Origin: Bacteroidota bacterium
Lineage (GTDB): Bacteria > Bacteroidota > Bacteroidia > Chitinophagales > Chitinophagaceae
Direction: 5' to 3'
Assembly: GCA_029778965.1 (NCBI GenBank)
Contig: JAKPBL010000085.1
Span: forward strand, 1 to 7,958
Length of the DNA stretch: 7,958 nucleotides
A program made the position numbers and the translations under genes. Below are positions 1-6,068 of the stretch, one piece after another. The notes below the pieces were generated by a model. It was not told the DNA's origin, searched no databases, and saw nothing but the letters and a program-made list of their open reading frames with translations. Position 1 is the first letter of the stretch, and each line of letters opens with the position of its first letter.

Positions 1-337
1 GCGTTGTGTGCCCCCGCAACCTCAGCAGCGGAGCCCTGTTCCTTCATTAAGAATTAATACGGTATTTTTTTTGAAAGCCGGAATAAGAATAGGAATACGG
101 CGGACCCGATTAGAGTTCCGGCAGTTATGGTCCCCGCCTATGGCATATTCCGCAATCGTTAACTTCTGTATTGTTTTATACAGCGCACATCGTCACATTA
201 AAATTTAAAATGGCTTAGTCTATTTTAACGATTCAAATATAGACGGACGATTACTCAGCAGCATTTCCAAAATTTGCTAAATAGAGTAAAATATTTGCCC
301 AATTGGAAACAGGGCTTCGGAGGGAAATAACAGCGCT
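1..337. other. AT-rich intergenic region, no supported gene
   Basis: This stretch lies beyond the 3' end of the left-pointing ankyrin operon. A + strand open frame enters from the left edge and ends at 208, but its translation is low in complexity and matches no family I recognise, so I do not call it. A - strand ATG at 47-45 opens a frame (MKEQGSAAEVAG...) that leaves the window after 15 codons. It could be the start of a neighbouring gene but cannot be judged from so little. A - strand TAnnTTTG match at 234-241 is listed separately. I see no RNA gene, no transposon end and no convincing terminator hairpin. Confidence 0.6.
234..241 (-). promoter_or_regulatory. Possible Bacteroidota -7 promoter box facing left
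   Basis: Read on the - strand, these bases are TATATTTG, an exact match to the Bacteroidota -7 consensus TAnnTTTG. I find no TTG/TTTG -33 element at the usual 19-21 base spacing. The nearest - strand TTTG (271-268) leaves 26 bases between. The region is AT-rich, so a chance match is quite possible. If real, it would transcribe toward a gene beyond the left edge, possibly the frame opening at 47. Confidence 0.2.
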
Positions 338-1684
338 TTATCCGAGTATTTTTTTCTTCTGCTCATCAAACTCATCCTGGGTCAGTATCCCCGCATCGAG
401 CAGGTCTTTCAGGTCGAGCAGGGCTTTCTTTTTGTCTTCCATCGATGAAGAAGCGGTGGAAGCGGCTGTTGCCGGCTGTTCGGCGGCAAGCGGCTGCACG
501 GTTGTTCCCGCGGGGCTATACTGCAAGATCAGTTGCGTGATCTCGTTAAATCCTTTGATGTTCGAATAATCTATCGCCTTCTGCTCTTTTACATTCACCA
601 CGGTTGTGTCGGCGCCCTGCTCCAGCAGGTATTTGACAGCGTCCTTTTTCCCATTGGCAGCCGCATAGTGCAGGGCCGTATTGCCCGACTCATCCTGCCG
701 GTTGATATCGGCGCCGCGTTCCAGCAACAATTTGATCATGCTCATGTGACCGCTTTTCACGGCCAGGTGCAGCAGGCTTTCACCCCCATACTCGTAGGTG
801 GTATTCAACGAGAAGCTGCTTTGAGCGGAAATGGAGTTGGTCGTTTCCACCCAATCGAGATAGGCATTCATTGAATCGGTGGCGCCCGATAGCGGACGTG
901 CGGTATTCACATCGAGCCCGTGATCCAGGAACAGGGCAACGATCTCTTTCTGGTTATTCGCGCAGGCATACCAGATGGGCGAAAGCCCTGATTTTGAGGT
1001 TGCAGACACCGCCGCACCGCGATCGATCAGCAGCTTCACCAACGCACGGTTGGTATCATAACAAGCCAGCAACAAAGGCGTTTCACCCGCATGGTTCACC
1101 TGGTTCACATTCGCGCCGTTATCAAGCAGCAGTTCTACCATCGGCAACTGTCGCGACCGGATGGCAAAGAACAAAGGCGTATCGCCCTGCTTGTTGGTGA
1201 CGTCGACCGTGGCTCCCTGTCTTAACAGCAGCTTTACCACCTCCGTATGACGCCACGCGGCTGCTACCAGCAGGGCCGTTTCTGCCTGGTTGTTTTCGAG
1301 ATTCACCTCCACACCCCTGTCGAGCAGTGCCTGGACGATCTCGGTTTGTCCCGTTTGCGCCGCCAGGTGCAGCAGGCTGTTTCCGTTCAGGTCATTGATA
1401 TTGGTGCGTGCCCCCTCCTGCAAGAGGTAGGTAGCTGTTTGTTTTTGCTTCTGCAGCAGGGCAAAGAAAAGCGGGGTTTCACCCTGGTGGTCTTCGTAGT
1501 CGATGTCGGCGCCTTCGGCCAGCAGCAGCTTTAAGAGGTCGAGGTAACCCTGGTGGGCGGCATAATGCAGGGCGGTACGGCCTTTTTCATCGGTATATTT
1601 CACATCCACTTCCTTGTTGGCCAGCAACAGCTCTGCTATCTTTCTTTTTCCGCCCTCACAGGCAAGTATAAACGACATCGACAT
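338..1684 (-). CDS. Ankyrin-repeat protein with C-terminal SHOCT domain
   Basis: A 448-residue protein of about eleven ankyrin repeats and a SHOCT tail. Repeats of 33 residues with the usual G-x-TPLxxA...LLLxxGAxxN pattern run without a break through residues 1-262. A 37-residue non-repeat insert follows (263-299), then three more repeats (300-391), a Thr/Ala/Ser-rich linker (392-414) and a SHOCT domain (415-448; KALLDLKDLLDAG then ILTQDEFDEQKKKILG). Ankyrin stacks bind protein partners. SHOCT (short C-terminal domain) is a small helical module of poorly known role found at the ends of many bacterial proteins. There is no signal peptide or membrane helix, so it should be cytoplasmic. It begins 25 bases after the preceding ankyrin gene and is probably cotranscribed with it and the hemerythrin gene. 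A second ATG two codons in (1678) is an alternative start. Family assignment is secure; the cellular role is unknown. Confidence 0.93.
   Translation of the reverse strand: MSMSFILACEGGKRKIAELLLANKEVDVKYTDEKGRTALHYAAHQGYLDLLKLLLAEGADIDYEDHQGETPLFFALLQKQKQTATYLLQEGARTNINDLNGNSLLHLAAQTGQTEIVQALLDRGVEVNLENNQAETALLVAAAWRHTEVVKLLLRQGATVDVTNKQGDTPLFFAIRSRQLPMVELLLDNGANVNQVNHAGETPLLLACYDTNRALVKLLIDRGAAVSATSKSGLSPIWYACANNQKEIVALFLDHGLDVNTARPLSGATDSMNAYLDWVETTNSISAQSSFSLNTTYEYGGESLLHLAVKSGHMSMIKLLLERGADINRQDESGNTALHYAAANGKKDAVKYLLEQGADTTVVNVKEQKAIDYSNIKGFNEITQLILQYSPAGTTVQPLAAEQPATAASTASSSMEDKKKALLDLKDLLDAGILTQDEFDEQKKKILG
512..1684 (-). repeat. 99-bp-period coding repeat (ankyrin units)
   Basis: The DNA encoding the ankyrin units has a 99-base (33-codon) period. 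Eight units are contiguous from 1684 down to 899, then comes an insert of 37 codons (898-788), then three further units (787-512). The units differ from each other in sequence, so this is an old, diverged protein repeat and not a recent tandem duplication. Confidence 0.7.
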
Positions 1685-1709
1685 ACTACACTAGTTTTTA
1701 CAGGTTGAA

Positions 1710-2894
1710 TTATTTTTTTGCATGGAGCAGCAGCTCCACCAGCTTTCCCTTCAGGTTGTCTTTTACCGCGAGGTCCATCGCTGTTTCATCTTTGTTGTTG
1801 GTGAGCGAAACATCGGCGCCTTTTTCCAGCAACAGCTTCGATTTTTTATACAGGTTCTTGGCTGTTTCCTGTGAATAATTGCAATCGATAGCGGCCACTT
1901 TGTGCAGGAGGGTGTTACCCTCATTGTCGGGTTCATTCACGTCTTTACCGGTTGCCTGCAAGGCCAGTTGCAGCACATCGACCGACTTTTCTATGATCCA
2001 GTCCCAGCCCGATTTATCGTTCGAGTAATAAGGCGCCGATTCTTCCAGGCTGGCGCCGTCGCGCAACAATAGTCCCAGCAGCTCCATATCTTTCTGCCCG
2101 CCCTGCATCATACGCAGGAAGTCGGAAAGGATGGTTTGGCCTTCGTTGTTCCGCTGCATGAAATCGGCTGGGGTATGTGCCGCCAGTACCGAATATATGG
2201 CAGGATCGAACTTATGGGCCAGTGCATAGTAAAAAGCGGAGTTGCCCTTGTTGTCCTGCAGGTTGGGCTCGGCGCCATTCGCGAGCAGGATATCGAGCAA
2301 ATGCGGCTTGTCGCGCTCTATGGCAACGTGCAGCGCAGTTTGCTTTACCACATTGGTCTCCTGCGGGTCAACACCTGCTTTGAGGAAGATATCGAGATAC
2401 GCCTGTTGCCGCTCGGGCGGGATCATGTTAATGCGTGTCGCCTGGACGATCAGGTTATCCTGCGCGGTATTCTTATAGTCGGTGCGCAGCCCGGCATCCA
2501 CCAGCGCCTGGATAAAGGCGGGCTGCGCCTTGCATTCCAGCGCAAAACTCAGCAGCGTATGTCCCTCCACTTCGTCGTTCAGGTTTTCCAGCCTGGCTGC
2601 CAGGTCTTTCACGAACTGTACCGACTGGTCGTCAGCCGTTATATAGCTGAACAGCGTTTCGAAAAACGTGCTTCTGAAAGAGTCGTATTCGTAAACGTCT
2701 CTATTGATAGTTCCCTGCTCCAGGAAGATCTCCATGATCCGGTAGCCTTTATTGCGTAAAAGAGCGTCGTACAACTGCCGCCGGTCGAATTCGTTCACCG
2801 TACCGGGAATGCCCTCGCCGCTTTGGAGAAGCTGTTCCGCCAGCACAAAATCCTTTTGCTGAATCGCCTTTATAAGGGGGGTATCAGGTAGCAT
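1710..2894 (-). CDS. Ankyrin-repeat protein
   Basis: A 394-residue protein from the chosen start (MLPDTPLIKAIQQ...). The first ~105 residues are helical and only weakly ankyrin-like. Recognisable repeats follow at about 109-142, 182-215, 216-249, 251-284 and 324-363 (for example KQTALHVAIERDKPHLLDIL and EGNTLLHKVA), with a C-terminal capping unit at 368-394. No signal peptide or membrane helix is visible, so it is presumably a cytoplasmic scaffold or binding protein of unknown partner. The frame is open upstream to an ATG at 2933, which would add 13 residues (MIFNNEPLYIFVL). I prefer 2894 because the helical domain starts there and because the longer form would read through a TAnnTTTG box and start inside an inverted repeat; the longer start is not excluded. 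It lies between the hemerythrin gene and the SHOCT-ankyrin gene, same strand. Confidence 0.88.
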   Translation of the reverse strand: MLPDTPLIKAIQQKDFVLAEQLLQSGEGIPGTVNEFDRRQLYDALLRNKGYRIMEIFLEQGTINRDVYEYDSFRSTFFETLFSYITADDQSVQFVKDLAARLENLNDEVEGHTLLSFALECKAQPAFIQALVDAGLRTDYKNTAQDNLIVQATRINMIPPERQQAYLDIFLKAGVDPQETNVVKQTALHVAIERDKPHLLDILLANGAEPNLQDNKGNSAFYYALAHKFDPAIYSVLAAHTPADFMQRNNEGQTILSDFLRMMQGGQKDMELLGLLLRDGASLEESAPYYSNDKSGWDWIIEKSVDVLQLALQATGKDVNEPDNEGNTLLHKVAAIDCNYSQETAKNLYKKSKLLLEKGADVSLTNNKDETAMDLAVKDNLKGKLVELLLHAKK

Positions 2895-2899
2895 AAGCA

Positions 2900-2907
2900 C
2901 AAATATA
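2900..2907 (-). promoter_or_regulatory. Possible -7 promoter box for the ankyrin genes
   Basis: On the - strand these bases read TATATTTG, matching TAnnTTTG exactly. The predicted transcript start falls within a few bases of the ATG at 2894, implying a very short or absent leader. A weak -33-like TTTTC (2929-2925) sits 17 bases upstream, within the spacer of the inverted repeat described below. It may be an internal promoter giving the ankyrin genes expression independent of the hemerythrin gene. Confidence 0.35.
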
Positions 2908-2915
2908 TACAGGGG

Positions 2916-2945
2916 TTCGTTATTGAAAATCATTCCAATAACGAA
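2916..2945. promoter_or_regulatory. Perfect 10-bp inverted repeat, possible operator or hairpin
   Basis: The arms TTCGTTATTG (2916-2925) and CAATAACGAA (2936-2945) are exact reverse complements separated by 10 bases. The element lies in the gap between the hemerythrin stop (2968) and the preferred ankyrin start (2894). Its centre is 27 bases from the centre of the TATATTTG box, so a bound protein would cover the -33 region. No T-run follows on the - strand, so it does not look like an ordinary intrinsic terminator. An mRNA hairpin that separates or stabilises parts of the operon transcript is the alternative reading. Confidence 0.45.
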
Positions 2946-2967
2946 GCGCGGGGACTAATAGTATGGA

Positions 2968-3435
2968 TCAGAATGCCTTTCCCCAGAACTCGTCGGGGTA
3001 GTGATCGTCGGGGTGGCTGGCGTGCAGGTGGTGCAACTTATCGCCGATGTTTTGCAGCAGGTCGGGCGAAAGGCTGTTTTCCAGGTGCGGGAACAATACC
3101 CGCTCTTCAAAACGGATGTGGTTATCGAGTTGCTGCGCCAGCTCGCCCAGCAATGCGAGGTCCTTTTCAGGCGACCCGGTGCTGTTTATCAGCTCGGCTA
3201 TCTGCCGGTGCTCCTGCCTGGCACGCTCACAAAAAGCATCGCCCGGCAGCACGAACAGCAAGGCTTCTTCTTCGTCAAAATGCTGCTGCAAATGCGCCGA
3301 CCAGAAATGCCGCACATATTTTATCAACCGCGCCGTGTCAATATTCCGGCGAAGCCCTTCTTTGATCTTCCAGCAAAAAAGAAGCCCCAGGTGGTGATCA
3401 CGCGATAGGGGTGCTATATGCTCGTTTCTTTTCAT
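2968..3435 (-). CDS. Hemerythrin-like HHE-domain protein
   Basis: A 155-residue protein of the hemerythrin/HHE cation-binding family, a four-helix bundle that normally holds a non-heme di-iron site. Candidate ligands are all visible: H14/H15 in SRDHH, H52 and E56 in HFDEEE, H76 in QEHRQI, H106 and E110 in NHIRFEE, and H117 in LFPHLE. The length is typical for a stand-alone domain. Such proteins bind O2 or NO or take part in iron-site repair, but substrates differ among members, and this protein lacks the N-terminal domain of the RIC/YtfE iron-sulfur repair proteins. There is no signal peptide. It is the first gene of the left-pointing operon and is transcribed divergently from the nos operon across a shared regulatory region, which supports a link to NO, N2O or oxygen. 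The start ATG lies 14 bases downstream of a TAnnTTTG box. Confidence 0.9.
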   Translation of the reverse strand: MKRNEHIAPLSRDHHLGLLFCWKIKEGLRRNIDTARLIKYVRHFWSAHLQQHFDEEEALLFVLPGDAFCERARQEHRQIAELINSTGSPEKDLALLGELAQQLDNHIRFEERVLFPHLENSLSPDLLQNIGDKLHHLHASHPDDHYPDEFWGKAF

Positions 3436-3449
3436 CGGCTGAATGGCTG

Positions 3450-3457
3450 CAAAAATA
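3450..3457 (-). promoter_or_regulatory. -7 promoter box for the hemerythrin gene
   Basis: The - strand reads TATTTTTG, an exact TAnnTTTG match, placed 14 bases before the hemerythrin ATG. The predicted start of transcription is near 3446, giving a leader of about 10 bases. No TTG/TTTG -33 element is present at the usual distance; that position is occupied by the palindrome at 3480-3493, as expected for an activator-dependent promoter. Confidence 0.5.
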
Positions 3458-3479
3458 AAGTATAGAAACCGCCTTGACT

Positions 3480-3493
3480 ATGACTTAAATCAT
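3480..3493. promoter_or_regulatory. FNR/CRP-family-like site shared by divergent operons
   Basis: ATGACTTAAATCAT is a 14-bp imperfect palindrome (12 of 14 positions symmetric). It matches the FNR consensus TTGAT-N4-ATCAA at 7 of 10 defined positions, or 8 of 10 if Y/R is allowed at the inner positions, with the same four-base spacer. Its centre (3486.5) is 33 bases from the centre of the left-facing -7 box and 34 from that of the right-facing one. The site therefore sits near -41 for both predicted starts, the class II activator position known for FNR/CRP proteins. The regulator gene is not in the window. Confidence 0.5.
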
Positions 3494-3516
3494 ATTCCAC
3501 AGCGCCCGCGGCCGGA

Positions 3517-3524
3517 TAGCTTTG
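3517..3524 (+). promoter_or_regulatory. -7 promoter box for the nos operon
   Basis: TAGCTTTG matches TAnnTTTG exactly. The predicted start of transcription is around 3528, leaving a leader of about 20 bases before the cytochrome ATG at 3548. No -33 TTTG is seen upstream, again consistent with reliance on an activator bound at 3480-3493. Confidence 0.5.
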
Positions 3525-3547
3525 CCGGAACACCAATAGAAAACAAC

Positions 3548-4045
3548 ATGAATAAGTCGGTTATCACCATCACCACTATGGTTGCTGCGATTGGCATATT
3601 GGCTGCCTGCGGCAATTCTGAACCTGCCAATCATAGCAATCCTTCGGGAACATCGGCCACCCAGTCGCCCGCAGCGGGCGCCGGTCCCGCCGATTACGAT
3701 CCCAAACGGGGGGAGGGAAAATTTGACGACAGCAATGTAAAACTGGGTCCGATCGACCAGGCAATGGCCGACAAAGGTAAAGCCATTTCTGCCACCAAAT
3801 GTAATTCCTGCCACAAGCAAACCGACGAAAAGCTGGTTGGCCCGGGCTGGAAAGGCGTTACCGAACGCAGAACGGCGCCGTGGATCATGAACTTCATCAC
3901 GAATCCCGACGCTATGATCGAGAAAGACCCCGAAGCCCAGGCTATGCTGGAGCTTTGTCTGGTACGCATGCCTAACCAGAACCTCGGCGACGAAGAGGCC
4001 CGGGAGATACTGGAATACATGCGACAAGTAGACGGCGCAAAATAA
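3548..4045 (+). CDS. Lipoprotein mono-heme cytochrome c of the nos operon
   Basis: A 165-residue class I c-type cytochrome. A lipoprotein signal peptide ends in the lipobox LAAC (C21 as lipidated residue). It is followed by a flexible Ser/Ala/Pro/Gly-rich tether (about 22-55) and a cytochrome domain with heme motif CNSCH (C85, C88, H89) and probable distal ligand M141 in VRMPNQ. An extra cysteine, C137, lies four residues before that methionine. The protein should sit on the periplasmic side, membrane-anchored. Its place 33 bases upstream of nosZ suggests it donates electrons to NosZ, as c-type cytochromes do in other clade II nos clusters. The frame is open back to an ATG at 3443, but that start would place 35 residues of non-signal sequence before the signal peptide and read through the promoter and operator. 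The ATG at 3548, after an A-rich leader, is therefore preferred. Confidence 0.92.
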   Translation: MNKSVITITTMVAAIGILAACGNSEPANHSNPSGTSATQSPAAGAGPADYDPKRGEGKFDDSNVKLGPIDQAMADKGKAISATKCNSCHKQTDEKLVGPGWKGVTERRTAPWIMNFITNPDAMIEKDPEAQAMLELCLVRMPNQNLGDEEAREILEYMRQVDGAK

Positions 4046-4078
4046 CAACCAAACCATAAATCGACTAAATCTAACAGG

Positions 4079-6061
4079 ATGAAGAATACCAGGATCATGA
4101 CCGGTGTGATTGCAGCAGCCTGCTGCTCACTGGTCATAGGGTGTAAACCCAAAAACGCAGGTACTGCCGTAAGCGGCGACGCGGCCTCCAAAACATACGT
4201 GGCGCCCGGACAGTACGACGAATTCTACAATTTTGTATCGGGTGGATTCAGCGGCCAGTTGTCGGTCTACGGACTGCCTTCAGGGCGATTGCTGCGCGTT
4301 ATCCCCGTTTTTTCAGTTGACCCCGAAAAAGGCTGGGGTTACAGCGAGGAAACCAAGCCCATGCTGAATACATCGCACGGATTCGTTCCGTGGGACGATC
4401 TGCACCACGTTGAAATGTCTATGACCGATGGCGTTGCCGACGGCAAATGGGTGTTCGTAAACGGCAATAATACGCCGCGGCTGGCACGGATCGACCTGAA
4501 AACATTCCGCACCGCAGAAGTGATTGAGTTGCCCAACAGCGGTGGTAACCACAGTTCACCCTTCGGCACAGAAAACTCCGAGTATATTGTAGCCGGTACC
4601 CGTTTCAGCGTACCGCCCGACAATGCAAACGGTGATGTACCCATCAGTACCTACAAGGAGAACTTCAAAGGCCACCTCAGCTTTGTCAGCATCGACAAGC
4701 AAACCGGCGCCATGAACATCGCTTTTCAGTTGAAGACCCCCGGCATCGATTTCGACCTGGCACGCGCCGGAAAAGGGAAATCGAACGGCTGGTTCTTCTT
4801 CAGCAGCTACAATACCGAACAGGCCAATACCCTGCTGGAAGTAAACGCTTCCAAGCACGACAAGGATTTCATCATGGCCGTTAACTGGAAAAAAGCTGAA
4901 GAATACATCAAGGCAGGCAAGGGCGAAAAGCAAAAAGTGAAATATGCGCACAACGTATTCGACGAAGCCACCCAAACCGGTAAATCTGAAATAAGAACAG
5001 AAGTCACCGTGCTGGACGTAACCCAGTTCGACGACCTCGTGTATTTCATTCCCTGCCCCAAATCGCCCCACGGCTGCGATGTGGACCCTACCGGCGAATA
5101 CATTGTAGGCAGTGGTAAACTTGCCGCGCTGCTCCCCGTTTTCAGCTTCGACAAATTGCAAAAGGCCATCGCCGCCAAAGACTTTGAGGCCGAAAAATAC
5201 GGCGGCATCCCGGTAGTGAAGTACGAGTCGGCCCTTTACGGCGAAGTACAGAAGCCCGGCCTCGGCCCCCTGCATACCGAATTCGACGACAAAGGCAACG
5301 CCTATACCTCCTTCTTCGTTTCTTCGGAAGTGGTAAAATGGAACATCAAAGACCTGAAAGTGCTTGACCGTGTTCCCACTTACTATTCAGTGGGTCACCT
5401 GATGGTGCCCGGCGGTAATACCAAGAAGCCGTTCGGCAAATACCTGGTCGCTTACAACAAGATCACCAAAGACCGTTACCTGCCCACCGGTCCCGAACTG
5501 GCGCAGAGCGCACAGCTCTATGATATCAGCGGCGATAAAATGCAGCTTATCCTCGACTTCCCCACCATCGGTGAACCCCACTATGCCCAGGCGGTACCCG
5601 GTTCGCTGATCAAGGAAACACAGGCCAAGATCTACGATATCAATGCCAACAAACATCCGTATAAAACACCCGGAGAAGCGCAGGCCAGGGTGGTTCGCGA
5701 AGGCAATACCGTACATGTATATATGACTGCCATCCGCTCGCACCTGGCGCCCGACAATATCGAAGGCATACAGGTGGGCGACGACGTCTATTTCCATGTA
5801 ACCAACCTGGAGCAGGACTGGGACGTACCGCATGGCTTCGGCATCAAGGGCAGCAATAACGCCGAGCTGTTGATCATGCCCGGCGAAACCCTGACACTGA
5901 AATGGGTGCCGGACAGAGCAGGCATTATTCCTTTCTATTGCACCGACTTCTGTTCGGCATTGCACCAGGAAATGCAGGGATATGTTCGTGTATCTCCCAA
6001 AGGAAGCAATGTACCTATCACCTCCAGCATCGGTGTGAACCCCGCTGCTGAAAACAAATAA
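4079..6061 (+). CDS. nosZ: Nitrous-oxide reductase, clade II
   Basis: Catalyses N2O + 2e- + 2H+ to N2 + H2O in the periplasm. The 660-residue protein carries all seven histidines expected for the CuZ cluster: H109 and H110 (DDLHHVE), H158 (GNHSSPFG), H331 (SPHGCD), H399 (GPLHTEFD), H440 (SVGHLM) and H501 (GEPHYA). They lie on an N-terminal beta-propeller. The C-terminal cupredoxin domain (about 540-640) has the CuA ligands H585, C621, C625, H629 and M632 in CTDFCSALHQEM, with Asp where clade I enzymes have Trp between the cysteines. The leader has no twin arginines, so export is by Sec, as in clade II. It ends in a possible lipobox VIGC (C22), so the enzyme may be lipid-anchored. It follows the cytochrome gene and precedes the NosL fusion by 7 bases. 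All metal ligands are intact, so it should be active. Confidence 0.98.
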   Translation: MKNTRIMTGVIAAACCSLVIGCKPKNAGTAVSGDAASKTYVAPGQYDEFYNFVSGGFSGQLSVYGLPSGRLLRVIPVFSVDPEKGWGYSEETKPMLNTSHGFVPWDDLHHVEMSMTDGVADGKWVFVNGNNTPRLARIDLKTFRTAEVIELPNSGGNHSSPFGTENSEYIVAGTRFSVPPDNANGDVPISTYKENFKGHLSFVSIDKQTGAMNIAFQLKTPGIDFDLARAGKGKSNGWFFFSSYNTEQANTLLEVNASKHDKDFIMAVNWKKAEEYIKAGKGEKQKVKYAHNVFDEATQTGKSEIRTEVTVLDVTQFDDLVYFIPCPKSPHGCDVDPTGEYIVGSGKLAALLPVFSFDKLQKAIAAKDFEAEKYGGIPVVKYESALYGEVQKPGLGPLHTEFDDKGNAYTSFFVSSEVVKWNIKDLKVLDRVPTYYSVGHLMVPGGNTKKPFGKYLVAYNKITKDRYLPTGPELAQSAQLYDISGDKMQLILDFPTIGEPHYAQAVPGSLIKETQAKIYDINANKHPYKTPGEAQARVVREGNTVHVYMTAIRSHLAPDNIEGIQVGDDVYFHVTNLEQDWDVPHGFGIKGSNNAELLIMPGETLTLKWVPDRAGIIPFYCTDFCSALHQEMQGYVRVSPKGSNVPITSSIGVNPAAENK

Positions 6062-6068
6062 GTAAATC

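Noticed and set aside
8..208. Small + strand open frame at the left edge (66 residues)
   Set aside because: Its translation is basic and low in complexity with no recognisable motif, there is no promoter or plausible ribosome-binding context, and the base composition is that of intergenic DNA.
264..309. Inverted pair TTTCCAA / TTGGAAA beyond the ankyrin operon
   Set aside because: Seven-base arms with a 32-base loop in AT-rich DNA are readily expected by chance.
297..315. GCCC...GGGC pair near the end of the ankyrin operon as a terminator
   Set aside because: The stem is only four base pairs with an 11-base loop, and the following A/T run is broken, so it is too weak to call an intrinsic terminator.
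512..1684. Regularly spaced repeats suggesting a CRISPR or satellite array
   Set aside because: The 99-base period matches the 33-residue ankyrin unit exactly, and the units are diverged coding sequence.
2136..2759. 207-residue + strand open frame inside the first ankyrin gene
   Set aside because: It lies wholly antisense to a recognisable ankyrin gene, and its translation matches no family I know.
3443..3547. N-terminal extension of the cytochrome gene to an upstream ATG
   Set aside because: The extra 35 residues come before a complete lipoprotein signal peptide, and this segment contains the promoter and the palindromic site. The ATG at 3548 explains the protein better.
4556..5275. Long antisense open frame opposite nosZ (239 residues), and similar frames opposite its 3' end and the NosL fusion
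   Set aside because: They are shadows of strongly coding, conserved genes on the + strand and show no family motifs of their own.
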